From NCBI RefSeq assembly GCF_905220365.1, contig NC_061126.1:9734001-9798000 (forward strand): a stretch of DNA of 64,000 nucleotides, read 5' to 3'. Position numbers and translations under genes: made by a program. This stretch comes from Vanessa cardui. Its lineage: Eukaryota; Arthropoda; Insecta; Lepidoptera; Nymphalidae. The notes beneath the pieces were generated by a model. It was not told where the DNA came from and did not search any database. It saw nothing but the letters and a program-made list of their open reading frames with translations. Shown piece after piece: positions 33,701-44,799 of the stretch. The stretch's first letter is position 1, and each line of letters begins with the position of its first letter.

Positions 33701-33834
33701 CATAATATCACAGTAATGTATTGTATAATGATCACCTGAGGCTGAGGCGGCTGCGTGGAGGCCGCTGTAGCACCCTGAGCGCCGGCGGGTATCGGTGACG
33801 CCCGAGCCTCCTTGGTGACGTCCATGGCTAACAT
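27664..33834 (-). CDS. Bx: LIM-only transcriptional cofactor (LMO / Beadex), five coding exons
   Basis: Seen: exons on the minus strand at 33834-33736 (from the chosen ATG), 33184-33012, 32734-32609, 28233-28083 and 27798-27664, joined in phases 0, 2, 2, 0, give 227 residues ending in TGA. LIM1 zinc ligands are C35, C38, H56, C59, C62, C65, C85, D88. LIM2 ligands are C99, C102, H121, C124, C127, C130, C149, D152. Both fit the LIM spacing exactly, and LIM1 contains the LMO-type stretch WHEDCLKCGCCDCRLGEVG. Known: LMO proteins are nuclear, do not bind DNA themselves, and bridge Ldb/Chip complexes; Drosophila dLMO competes with Apterous for Chip in the wing. The tail after LIM2 (about 153-227) is Pro/Asn/Ser-rich and longer than in short vertebrate LMOs. 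Introns are 551, 277, 4375 (GC-AG) and 284 bp. The N-terminus is the least certain part: the frame stays open upstream of the ATG, and further 5' exons or promoters may lie beyond 33891. Confidence 0.93.
28083..28233 (-). CDS. Bx: LMO exon encoding end of LIM domain 2
   Basis: 151 bases. Acceptor GTTTAACAG, donor CCACCG/GTAAGT, phase 2 in and 0 out. It holds the last LIM2 ligand pair (CEYD) and then the start of a Pro-rich linker (YNPPPLAHLKR). Confidence 0.94.
28950..29480. promoter_or_regulatory. GC-rich island in LMO intron 3
   Basis: The largest island in the gene: tctttaatcccctccccg-type pyrimidine runs (ccctccccgtcgtcttcc, ccccgggcgctccccgc), then gacgcgccattgtgacgcgtc. ORFs on both strands cover it without domains. 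Its place in the large intron makes it a good enhancer or internal promoter candidate. Confidence 0.35.
29890..30160. promoter_or_regulatory. GC-rich island in LMO intron 3
   Basis: gcgccgaggcagcactggcc, gtggcgtccgccgcgggcg, caatcggacagcccgcaa and actaaattatttagc. Open ORFs on both strands (86 and 64 codons) overlap each other, as expected for GC-rich DNA without stops. Confidence 0.33.
30925..31190 (+). repeat. Interspersed repeat in LMO intron 3
   Basis: Starts tagcgacccgctccgac..cacgggc and ends catacataggggcagacag followed by a TATTATGTAATA end, with aaaatccgttgcgtaattt between. Recognised as a widespread lepidopteran short repeat; the class is not certain (non-LTR 3' end or non-autonomous element). 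Confidence 0.6.
32609..32734 (-). CDS. Bx: LMO exon encoding first half of LIM domain 2
   Basis: 126 bases. Acceptor AACAACAG; donor CATAG/GCAAGT, a GC rather than GT donor. The only nearby GT (five bases further on) would shift the frame and hit an early TGA in the next exon, so the GC donor is required by the LIM2 frame. It codes for LFGNTGYCAAC through HLECFACQQCNH. Confidence 0.94.
33012..33184 (-). CDS. Bx: LMO exon encoding LIM domain 1
   Basis: 173 bases, phase 0 in and phase 2 out. Acceptor TTTGTAG, donor TTGAG/GTGAAT. It codes for residues 34-90 plus two bases of Arg91 and holds all eight LIM1 zinc ligands (CAGC, HEDC, CGCC, CKRD). Confidence 0.95.
33462..33700 (-). repeat. LINE fragment: reverse-transcriptase C-terminal part and 3' tail, in LMO intron 1
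   Basis: The minus strand codes for a 67-residue piece with ETTEFLGLTLDAKLQW followed by PHI and LAGRLGS, the conserved post-catalytic block of Jockey/CR1-type non-LTR elements. After a deletion comes a 3' end with GAATAAAGG and TTTGAG repeats (33485-33462). It is 5'-truncated and dead. It runs in the same direction as LMO and ends 36 bases from the LMO exon at 33736. Confidence 0.8.
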
Positions 33835-33891
33835 CTGTGGGCCGATCCCGGGACTACCGCCGCTTGATTGTTGCGGCGTCCGCCTCTCGCA
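33736..33891 (-). CDS. Bx: LMO exon with first recognisable coding sequence
   Basis: An acceptor (GATCAG) precedes base 33891 and a donor CAG/GTGAT follows base 33736, phase 0. I chose the ATG at 33834 because its product MLAMDVTKEA... leads straight into LIM1; a second ATG three codons on (33825) has a better purine context (GCCATGG). The 57 bases before the ATG are open in frame (rich in Q, S, G, P), so they are either 5' UTR or coding continuation from an unseen upstream exon. The encoded N-terminus (33 residues) is Ala/Pro/Gln-rich and low in complexity. Confidence 0.8.
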
Positions 33892-36239
33892 CTGATCAAT
33901 AATTAATTTAATTTTAATTATTTCAATATGCATACAAGAACAACTACTTAAAATAACTAATTCTATTCAAATCAAAATTAATTTTCGTTACTGGCAGGTA
34001 CATAAAAAACACTTTAGTTTTTGTAATCCATAGAGTATATTTGACTATATAAGTACATATTTATGTTGGTATGTTAAAATGATACATATTACATATAATG
34101 ACTTATATAGTATATCAGATTATATATAATTCTTACTTTATAGTAAAATTATTGTAGTAATTATTTTTTACCATTTCAATTTGTCTATTTAATAATTTAT
34201 TATATAAAGATATTATCAATTGTTATGGCTGATTCACTCTAAAAGCTTTGTGAACAATAGGGTCATTGCTATACTTGGATTACAAAAACTTCACCAGCGC
34301 CACCATACACGAGCATATACGAGTATAATTTCAATAGGCTTTAATATTTTGAAACCCCTTTTTTGTAATATTTGAAGTCATATATTTCATTACGTTCTAC
34401 TATTTTTAACAATGGTGATATTATTGCTACGGATTCATCAGAGTTACATATATTGTATGTATCTAAAGTTGCATAATAATAATAGTATTGTATTGTTCAT
34501 ATATTCTGCATAAAATTGCCATTGAAATGACAGCTATAATATCACTTTAAAATAAAAACAGCACAACTAGTCAAGCGATTAATAAGAACGTGAAACACGA
34601 TTCGCCTTTTCCGAACTATAGCAAATTATGTACCTTAAAATAACTAATAAAAACAGTAATTTAAACCACTCGGATCAAAAAACTGGCCCGTGGTAAGCAA
34701 TAAAGTCAAGCACGGAGCGGCGTCGTCACGCTTAATTAACACTTTAAATACGAACATTTTTCAATTAAATTTGGCGACTACAAGCGTGCACAGGTGCTGC
34801 TTTTCATTTTATTATTATAACGCACCCTCTGATCATCCAACTGACTGGTATAGGTTTTTATATTATATTAACTGACCACCCCGACTTCGGAGATGTAAAA
34901 TTACAGTTCTATCCTGTAATGTTATTCATAAATCATGATATATGTAAAGAAACATAATCGTATTTTATAGAAGTTTCGTTACATGTATAAAAATACCTAT
35001 ATACAAACATCTTTTTTTGTTTTCAAAATGACAATTTTAATTATAAGTATTAGTGTGATGGTATTTTGATAAAGATTATTTCAGCAATCTCACACATAAA
35101 CCTACAAAATTTACTTACTAATATTAGTATAAAATCAGTGCTACTGATATTAATGCTCCTTAATCGCGTAATATTCTATACTAATATTATAAATGTAAAA
35201 GTCAGTTTGTCTATTACTCTTTAACGGCCAGCTTATCGAATTTGATAATATTTTTAAAGCAAGAAGAACCGTAAGGAAAGCCTATCATAACCTTATTTTT
35301 ATACCTTACACCCGACGACTAATTTTTAAATCGCGAGCAAAGCTAATAAATTATGTATCTCAAGATTTATTGTAATATTGTATGATCCTTGTATTTGAAT
35401 TTATAAAGAAACACTTTCTAGTTCAGTGCCAATCTGGTAAAGAAAAAACTGCCTGAAACAATACGATGCATTGTGAACTAGTGACGAATGTGAAGCGGTC
35501 ATTTTTGTATGTGTTGGCTCGATAAAGCTATACAGCTGGATATAGCTTGGGCGGAATCATGCCCTACATCCTAAACTATGAATACAAACCCTGTAAATAG
35601 TACTGTTATAATAATAATCAATGTAATACTGTAAAAAGTTTTTTCGTTATCTGGAATATATCGTTGCTTTTTTGAATTGTTATAAAATATAAATAATTTA
35701 AAACGACTTTTTAAATGTTGTGTCAACGACGCGTGTAAAATATTGCTCATAATTCTGAAATTGAAGATTATAAATCAGTTACATCGTTAATTTAATTGTA
35801 AGTCACAAATTATGATATCATACATGAACGCGTGTAGCGCTATTAATATTCATATTTTTATAAAATTTTGTGTCATAAATGTTATCGGAATACAGTGTGA
35901 GCAAAATGTAGATCTAAGCCGAAGGTCACTGTGACTATTTTATTTAGTTTCTAATTTAATAATTTATTTCGTATGACTGACTATATAAACTTAACGAAGA
36001 AAAACTGAACATAAGTGGACTTAATGAAATGTACGTAAAATCATGTGTAGCAGGAAATTAAAAAGATAGGAGTCCTTCCGTAAGCCGTTGTACATTTGTC
36101 GTACTTACTATGTACTTATTTGTTAGGTAATCCATCAGCTCATGATAATGCATCCCACTGCTTTTACTTGTCCATTGAGCACTGAATAAGGCCATCGTTT
36201 ATCGAGTGAAAAGAATATAATTGTATACGAACGTTAACT
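33892..36239. other. Upstream flank of LMO, AT-rich
   Basis: Apart from the repeat at 35172-35352 nothing is recognised. Upstream LMO exons or the promoter could be here or farther right, but no exon can be called from sequence alone. Confidence 0.4.
35172..35352 (+). repeat. Interspersed repeat related to the one at the window end
   Basis: It begins actaatattataaatgtaaaagtcagtttgtct and ends with acgactaatttttaaa..cgcgagcaaagcta, as in elements whose 3' part reads '..gccgcgggcaaagctagt'. Decayed. Confidence 0.5.
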
Positions 36240-36330
36240 TAATTTTGGACGATTGCGGACAGTCATGTCAATTTGTGCCGCTTCCTGTCGCCGACGGTCG
36301 CGACACGGACTTGATGTAAATCACAATATG
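36240..36330. promoter_or_regulatory. Short GC-rich island upstream of LMO
   Basis: gccgcttcctgtcgccgacg then gtcgcgacacggac. CTTCCTG is an Ets-type core. No ORF. Confidence 0.25.
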
Positions 36331-36689
36331 AAACGATAATGCGGTTACTGAGCATTTCATAAAAAACGGAAGAATTCAATTTGATTGCAATTTTAACTCG
36401 AATCGTCAACGAAAATAAATATTTCAAAAGAATTGTGTACTATAGGAGTACAGTTATATCTAAGTTATAGACGCTATCGAAAATATAATAAACATTAAAA
36501 AAAAAACTAGGAAATTTGGAGAGTCAATGTTGAATAAGCTATGTATTCAATAAAAAAAATGTATATTTATATCATAAAAATATAACCAGTTTATTAAAAA
36601 TATGAAAATGTAATATTACTTTTTGTAAGTTCCGCATTAAATGATTACGGTTACAATTCAAAACACATTTAAAATCAATTACGGAATAT

Positions 36690-36910
36690 CGCACTTCAAA
36701 CCGAATTTTTGAAATGGACAAGCCGTAAAACGAGCCTTCCTGAATAATTAGCGGCGGAAAGGTGACAGCGACATGCCACGCCACTTCGAAAACAATCCGT
36801 GGCAAATGCAGTCAGCCGAGATTAGGCATAAAAAAGCTCACTTCCATTAGCATTGACTTTCGAATGTCAATACGCACGAATTAAGATTTAACGAACGGCC
36901 GCGCGACAAA
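36690..36910. promoter_or_regulatory. Island upstream of LMO
   Basis: aattagcggcggaaaggtgac, gacatgccacgccacttcg and acggccgcgcgac. Located about 3 kb upstream of the first LMO coding exon. Confidence 0.27.
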
Positions 36911-36979
36911 AATACTAAAACTATGGAATTTATTTGTCTATATCAATTGAATTTGTTTAGTCCTGTATCATGTTACCCG

Positions 36980-37420
36980 GAGTGACGGATGTGTTTCGGG
37001 CGCAGGTAACGCAGTTAGAGCATCGGCATTGAAGGATGCTTTGTGCTCTGTGCGAGTCGCGAGGGAGCGCCGCGTCCCGCACCAACGTTAATGATTAACA
37101 CAGACGCGGTCCGAGACCAATTACGTGCCACCGCCGCACTCCAAATTAGAAACTATTTTCAACCATTAGTGGCCAACTTCATAATCAATTACACGTTAAA
37201 ATTTCACAGCGCTGTTTCGGGAGCTCTATGTTTGGATAATCGGAGTTTGTGGTCCCACGGCGAGCTATTACGTGGCTATACGGGCCATAAAGGTTTTTGT
37301 TTCACTGTCGGAAAATTTTAATGCATGTTTCGAATGCATTTAACTGCGATGCCAAAAGTTGCAGTCGAACAAATGAATTTATATATGCGAAATAATAGCC
37401 GTGCAATCACGGCTTTAAAG
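36980..37420. promoter_or_regulatory. Large island upstream of LMO with homeodomain sites
   Basis: gttaatgattaacacagac, aatcaattacacg, gtggccaac and gggccataaaggttttt (ATAAA-type Hox/Caudal site) in 300 bases, with gagggagcgccgcgtcccgc. A 92-codon plus ORF is open but has no domain. One of the best enhancer candidates by site density. Confidence 0.38.
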
Positions 37421-37439
37421 CTATAGAGACATTCAAATA

Positions 37440-37770
37440 ATTAAGTACATTTCGTGTTTTAGGCTTGGTCGCATAGGCTTTTGATGTTATGGCGGGAAAG
37501 AAAGGTAATGAATTCGCACTGTTTACGTATTGTGATTAGCGCTTAAATAAACGAGTGTCGCTAATAAGACAAATCTTTGAGTCCATTTTAAGGCAGACTA
37601 ATAGGATTGAGTGCACTCTGCTAATCATAATTCATCAGCGAGATTAAAGAATAAGCGCGACGAGGGAGATTGCGCCCCCCGTGTGGGAGAGACAATATGA
37701 TTGCCACACCTGCGGAAACGGCTAAAGTAACGAGGCGGGCTAAATAATTCAACCAACTACCTTAACTTAA
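37440..37770. promoter_or_regulatory. Island upstream of LMO
   Basis: ctgtttacgtattgtgattagcg (Fox-type TGTTTAC beside GATTAG), ttgcgccccccgtgtggg and gccacacctgcgg. It continues the previous island after a short AT gap. Confidence 0.32.
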
Positions 37771-38333
37771 ACTATGCTTTACGTAAATATTTCTACAACG
37801 TCTTAAGCTACAAAATAAGAAAAATACCTTCGCTTCGATGATCCGATTTTTTTATTTCGCTCTTTCGTTTTACGGCCACAATACATACAGTTACGGTTAT
37901 AAGATCGTCTCATACGGCTACAGATAATGGAGTCCCAGGTACGAATGCGAAACATTATTCCTGTATGTTTCCTAGGCGTCGAATTGTTCTTTGATAATGA
38001 TTTAACAGATTAGTGTCCACTACGGACAAAATCTGTAAAATTATAGTAGAACACTATTATAATTTTAGATTGGATTTATACAATTATTTCTGGTGCATAT
38101 TAAAGTAATTATATATTTCGTTAGTAGTTCTATTTGGCGCATTAAACTAGTTTAACAACAATTTTCACTTAAATAGTGAAATCGAAATAAAACTCAAAGT
38201 GTTAATTTTTTAATATTCAAAGTGTTGCGTAAATAATGAAGTAGAGCATACTTCACTGCGGAACAGTTACTATGGCACTTATTTAGCAGATTGCTTTCCT
38301 TTAAGTTGTTCTTTAATCTAGCAATGGTAGGCT

Positions 38334-38564
38334 TTACACCCTCCGTCGCGACGCTCTTACATCCCACCACAGTCGCAAGTATCTAAACATCATTGTTGCA
38401 AGTTTGTTAACAATGGCGCTTGCTTTTATTGTTTTATTGCCTTCGAAATGTAGAATTTTTTTTCGTATGATCGCGAGACCGTACAAGGAAAGTTTTAAAA
38501 TGCATCCAAGATATTTGATTACATTTTCTACATCATTCTTATTATGTATATCTTTTGGTCCCAT
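38334..38564 (-). pseudogene. Decayed non-LTR reverse-transcriptase fragment
   Basis: A 76-codon minus-strand ORF contains NVIKYLGCILKLSL and KASAIVNKLATMM, then ASRRRV, in the order of the 'KYLG.. LD .. KA ... LARLMPN ... RRRLY' block of R1-like LINEs, but with several key positions changed. I take it as an old fragment; it could be chance. Confidence 0.4.
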
Positions 38565-38929
38565 GGTCCCGAAATATTTATTAAAATATCATCTCCAAGT
38601 TATAAAACTTAAAACGTGGTTTGCTTTAAATAATATATTTTATATCAATACTCTGTTAAGACACCACATATTGTAAATACATAGATTAATAGTAAAATAT
38701 CAGAAACCTTCGAGTTCCTATAAAAACTACACACATTTTTTAACACATATTAACAAGTAGTTACTATTTATATAAGATTTCAAAAATCAATAAGTATAGG
38801 ATTTTTTTTAATTTTTTTATAGTATCGAAACAAAACTTTTTAGTGGTACAAGCTCCATATTTTTCAGCAGAGATAGGAAAACGTGCGTTAAAAGCAAAAC
38901 TTCGTTAATGCCAAACCATATTGGATTAC

Positions 38930-39180
38930 TGGCGATAGCCGACTGCCGCAATAATATAACGAAATTCAAACATTAATAGGCTCAAACACAATCACGGATG
39001 GCCGCATAATCGAGTTAGCTGCTATTCGGCTAAACCCCTATCACGTAATCTGCCCCATTGTCTGACGCTCGTTGCGCTGATCATGAGGGCCGATTATTGT
39101 GGCAATTTCGTGTTTATTGTTTTCAGGTGTCTCCGTCAACTGGCTCAAGGAGTTACACAATACCCGAACCGTATCTCCAA
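38930..39180. promoter_or_regulatory. Island upstream of LMO
   Basis: gatggccgcataatcgagtta, cacgtaatctgccccattg and gggccgattattgtggc (TTATTGTGG-like). No ORF of note. Confidence 0.28.
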
Positions 39181-40139
39181 GTATGACTGTCCCATAAAAT
39201 GTTAGTGTAAACACTTATGTCATACGATAATATTTGCTTGTTATAATAAATATACAAAAGTGATTAAGGTTTATCAAAAACAGAATAGTAAGTATGTAAT
39301 ATTATCTCGGTGATATCAAATAAATATAAAAGTGCAATGGGAGATAATAAACTTGATTCCCGTGACAGCCAAAGTAAGTGATGCTCAGATGGAATATACG
39401 TTTCGAAAGTTAAAAGTTTCACATCAGTTAGATGCAACTGAAAGAACAAATAAGTAGATAGAAGCGGTGTCAAAACTGCCAAAAACAAAACTATAAAGTT
39501 TGTTTTATAACGGGTAGATATCGGCTTATCTATTTGAAATGTCGAACTCAATTTGGTTCGAGAAACTCGACTTTTATAACCTACACAACTACTCCGCACA
39601 TTTCCTTATTCTTGATTTAAAATCAAACTAAAAAAACTACTCCCAATCGCATAAAAACGACATTTATGAGATGTATTTATAATTGAAACTTAATTAACCA
39701 AAGTGTCGATGTCATAAAAATTAATAAATTGATACTTCATAATTGCTGTCTTTCATTAAATATTCGAAACGAGTTACCTATATTGTATTGAGCGTCCGGT
39801 TCCAGTGCCAGATCTCAAACGAGTCATTTATGCCAACATCTTATCGAGCTTTAATAAAATCGAAAGCGTTTTATGATTACTAAAAGTTATGAAGCGAGTT
39901 AGCGTAACGCACGCATGTAACAGCATGAGCTCCGGCCGATACTGCTGATGTTTTATTACATTATAAAACAAACGTCTCAAATTAATTATGGGACATACTA
40001 CAGTCACCATCGCCATCGATCGTAAAGAAACTTTGATAGCAGTTGTAAAATCTTCCAAATCGTTGTCATGATAATTTATGATGCATGTTTATGGATGACT
40101 TTATGACGATAAAATTATTATATCCTCCGAATACTAGAT

Positions 40140-40420
40140 GTTTGTATTAAAGTTACGCTCGAAATCGGTGGCGACAGTTCCGATTAGCACGTTTACAAGA
40201 CAAAGCTAAATTAGTAAACGAGTCGCGCAGAGGGGCAAAGTGAATTAAAGCAACTCGGAGCCTATTACGTGAAGTGAGTTATAAAATAAAGCCGCGGCGA
40301 GTAAGTTCATACATTACAAGCCGATAACCAGACGAGACTTCTGAGACACAAACCAGTCCCTTTTAGTGAAATTGAAAACTTTTTCTCTTACTCATACCGC
40401 GGCCACGACACCACTCAATT
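40140..40420. promoter_or_regulatory. Mixed-composition island
   Basis: gctcgaaatcggtggcgac, gagtcgcgcagaggggcaaa, gccgcggcgagtaagttc and ataccgcggccacgac. No ORF supported. Confidence 0.25.
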
Positions 40421-41589
40421 TAAATCAATTGCTTTTTATAATTAACTTACTCCATTATTGGAGTGCACTCCCTCGTTACCTCAATTAAAATTCAATCGAG
40501 ATGTAGATCTATTAGAAAACGAGTTTTTCTGGCAGAAGTAATCAAGTAAATTGTTCTTACGATAAGTGCTACTCGCATATCCATTTTACGAAGAAACTGG
40601 ATACGCGCTACCCAGTAATAATTATTCATTTTACTTTATTAATCTTACTTTTTCATTAACATTTCCGAACTCCATAATACATTTTATCTATATGTTCTTT
40701 TGCAGGTTTTGTAAGCTATAAATATACAATGATATTAATTAAAATAATGAAGTAATCTTGGTTCCATTAAAAATATAACTATATTATTGGCGTTACAGCC
40801 ATGTTTCATTGTGATATTATGCAGCCCTCACTAATACAATGAAGATCCCCCAGTTACGTGTCTAGGGAGTGCCACTTTTACCTAATTCTTATTAAACATT
40901 TATTAGCTTAGACGAAAGCTATCGGAAGGTATCGGAACTAATGTTTTATTTATGATCTTTTATAGAATTGCAATTTTACCTTATTCCGACACATAATACA
41001 CTAATGTAAGTAGTTTTAGTAACAAGAGAGTTCCTCAAACAGTTGCTTGGTCCGACCTATTTTATTATAGATGCTAAGATGTTTAAAAATACCGAAGTTG
41101 ATGTATCGTACCGTCTTATACAACTAGATTAAAATAGAATGCAATTTTGTTGTATTGCAGTGGATTGAAACAAAGTGCAATAGTTAGATCTCACGGACCA
41201 CGGTCCAGTAGGGCCAGATATAATTTAATCTGTGTTTGTTTTGCAATAATCAAATTATATATACCATGGATAGCACTTTCAAGAAATTGTTTCATGTAAG
41301 GGGAGCCCATTGAACAATTTGCGACTCGATATAATCATTTGTTTATAATAAAAAAAAACGCCACCAATTGTTTTTTGATACGATTTGACACGGTACGATG
41401 TAGATGCATAAAATTAAAATCAGAATAGCGAACAAGTACGTTTAAATTTACAAATCGATACATGAACTTGTCCGAATCATTATTTATGCTGGACACTTTC
41501 CAAGAAAAAATATTACTTGATAATTTAGGTAAAACAATTTCTTGTAACTGTCTAACTTGAAACTAAAATTATTTTAATGATTATTTTAG

Positions 41590-41680
41590 TTTTAGCGCGG
41601 TCGTGTTTTATTTTACGGCCGACAGCAGCATGACAAAGTGTCGTTACTGACGTTTTAACGCCCTTTTAATAAATTATTAT
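41590..41680. promoter_or_regulatory. Short island with TTTTACGGCC
   Basis: gcgcggtcgtgttttattttacggccgac holds TTTTATT and TTTTACGGCC (Abd-B/Caudal-like), between 41595 and 41623. Weak. Confidence 0.2.
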
Positions 41681-41729
41681 CAACAACACGTTTGGTTTTG
41701 TTTGAAATATACTTTTAAATACATCGACG

Positions 41730-41737
41730 TGACGTCA
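41730..41737. promoter_or_regulatory. Perfect CRE palindrome TGACGTCA
   Basis: Context cgacgtgacgtcaccgtcat: the palindrome overlaps a second half-site (CGACGTGACG). Confidence 0.28.
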
Positions 41738-43239
41738 CCGTCATATGATAACGGAGTATATATTTGGTGATTTTATAAACTCCATGATGATACGCGTAAT
41801 TAAATTAGACTATTACCAAGGAGTATTAAAGTTCAATTCAATTATGTAAACAATTAAACCTATATTCATTACGATATAATTCAATTAATTGATAATATTG
41901 TTTTATGATTCAATCGTAATTACAAAAATAATAAATCAAGGTATTCTTAATTTATTGAAACGAGAGCTAATATTAGTTGTAAATATTCAATATTATTGCA
42001 TAATATTGTGTTTTTATGATTAAATTGATAGGAATACCAATTATAAAAATCAAATATATACTGAAGATTTATTTAATCACGAAGACGCGCCCCTCCACTC
42101 TATAAATGCGTGCATTGTACGAGTAAGACTCGTGCTTACAAGACTTGTCTTAGTGTGCGTGAGATGACTTATAAATAAGTAAGAATATAGACCGCCTATA
42201 AAAATATAAATGAGGTTATATTTGATAATGCACGCCGCCAATTTAACGTGCAAGGGCGCGCCTAAATGAATAAACAGTTGTAAAATTTATTAAACACGCG
42301 TTACTTGAATAATTCAATCAGGCAGTCTTTTTATATTTTGTAAATAAATTAACTTATATATTAAATAGAATTTAAGATTGATTACATTGTATTGCTATTA
42401 CATTAAGGTACTTACATAAATCCAGTAATACTTCAAAAATACGGCCACAATAAAAATATTCTATCAAGCGTAACACGCTTCTAATTTACTATGGAACACG
42501 TGTTTACATAGCAATATTCGAGTAAAAACTGAATGAAATATGAATGGAAGTAGCGACGCGCTCTATCGCGGCTTCCTGTCTGATAACACCCTTAATGACT
42601 CGTCTGTCCCATTGCACTTGTTCCTAACTAACTCATGATAGTTAATTATTACACTACATACTATGTACATATACCTACTAACATTTTTTGCGAGCTTTAG
42701 TGACCTGTGATTGAATATACTACTGGGTGATTATCCCGGATCAAAATTAATGTTTAACATATTGGCTTAGTGATAAACATATTAAGACTGAATTATTTTT
42801 GCATATATATCGATCTAAAAGATATATTCAGTCAGTATAAAAAATAAGGATATTTTAAACAAAACCTTTTATGTCACTAAGAAACGTTTTAAATATATGT
42901 ATAATAATTAATTGAATATATTCACATATTACATTATCTTATATGAACAATGTTATTGTGGTCGAATGACGCGTCATTAAGATTTTGAGTTAATGTAAAT
43001 TTTATGCTTACGTACAAACCGAGTATATACGCAAATATCATCTTATTTTTAGTGTGACGTAAAATATAATTACGCCTTACAACTTAACCTTTACAGGGCT
43101 TGTGAAACAAAACAAATTAACGGCTTGTTGCTTTAAACATTAATAGTTATTCAAATAAAATGAGTACTGTCGAAGGATCATAGTTTATTTTCGAGATTGC
43201 TCGTGCACGTTGTAGAAAAAAAGAGTAATATTATTTTTC

Positions 43240-43400
43240 AATTCCCATACAAAGGTGGTCGGTGCGCGGCGGCAAATTGGTTGTATTGTCAATTTGGGCA
43301 GTGCGTGCCGGGGCGCAGATGAAATGTTTATTTTCAATTTCCGCCATTTTCCCGCCGCATCGGCCGCAGGATTAGAATGTGAAACAACGACACTAACGCC
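43240..43400. promoter_or_regulatory. GC-rich island
   Basis: ggtcggtgcgcggcggcaaa, cagtgcgtgccggggcgc and cccgccgcatcggccgca around TTTATTTTCAATTTCCGCC. No ORF. Confidence 0.28.
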
Positions 43401-43899
43401 AGATAGTTTAAAGAAACAACTACCATAGTGACCATATTAAACTCACATTTCAGTTTCAAAATAAAAAAAATTGTTACCTATCAGTATCAAACCATATTTT
43501 CGAATAAAAAAATAAAAGAAAGAGGTTGTATTTACATTTAAACAAAAATAAAAATGTTAATTATGCTATCAATTATGAACACATTAACTCTCCTTCGATT
43601 GTACAGGTGCAGACATCGTGTTCAATGAATTTTACATAGCACTATACTTAAATAAATTATCTTGGACCATTATCCCGTTCTGTTACTCGTAAATAAAGAT
43701 TTTAACATCATAAAATACATTCACGACATTATTAAATGATCTTTTTACAAAGATCCTTCTGATATTGATTCCGTTATAATTATAGGACCCCTTCTAAAGG
43801 AGATACCTACTACAAACAGTATATAATATTTATTGATATTAAATTTAAATAATAAAAAGTTTATTACTTGAAATTGCATTTTTACGTTCTCAAAAAGGT

Positions 43900-44130
43900 G
43901 ACATTACGATGACACAGCGATTGCCTTTCATCTAATAGGCCGTTAAGCGTAGCTAAAGGATGTCGTGTAAATCGCAGATCACGAAAGCTTAATCCACCGT
44001 CTTAAGCATCAACCGGTTAAAATCGTACTAGAAATTCATAATTTGCGTCCAAAATAGCCGTCAAGCGTGTTGCACGTTTTCAATTCAAACCCGCGACCTC
44101 TGGTGACCGAACCGCACCATCACTAATTTA
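43900..44130 (-). repeat. Possible old SINE
   Basis: In minus sense, GGTCGCGGGTTTGAATTG resembles a tRNA-type box B region preceded by ATGGTGCGGTTCGGTCACC. There is no clear box A and no tail, so this is weak. Confidence 0.25.
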
Positions 44131-44799
44131 AAATAAATCATATTCTAAAACGAAAGAAAATTAACAATTAATTAGTTTTGTTTTTTATTTAAATTCGTTT
44201 TAAAAAAAGCTGATGTTCGTAGTTTTACTACACATATTCTTTGTGTTATTATCTTAATTGCTTTTAAAAGCATCATGGGAGCCGGAAACTTAAATATTAG
44301 CATATTTTATTACTCATGTTTGTTTAGAGATTCCTTTGAGACGATACTTCAAACGCCGCCGGAGATAAAGGGTTTGAAGCGCACAACCGATGCATTGTCT
44401 CCCCACATACACATGTCTGATCCTTACTTATAGTTATATATTTTTATTATTTAAAACCATTCGGCTTAAGTGTGAACTTATAAATATAATAAAGATTAAC
44501 CCAAACAAAATTAATAAAACAAAATCATGTGTTTATAAAAATAAAATACAACATAAAACAGATTATGTTAATGTAAATTTTAATCGTATAATAGTCTGTT
44601 TTTTTTTTAATCTTTGACATCTATGTGACATTTAAACAGAAAAAAAAAACAAAATTGAAAATTACATCAGCGTGGTGTATCGTATTTATATTAGAAGCTA
44701 GTTGATATACTTTATTATAAGCATTACTTAATGTTGAAATTATATGTTTTAACGCCGAAACCCGCAGTTATACTGGGCGAGATAAATCAATAATCATTA

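Noticed and set aside
37043..37321. 92-codon plus ORF upstream of LMO as an LMO 5' exon
   Set aside because: It is on the opposite strand to LMO and has no splice partner.
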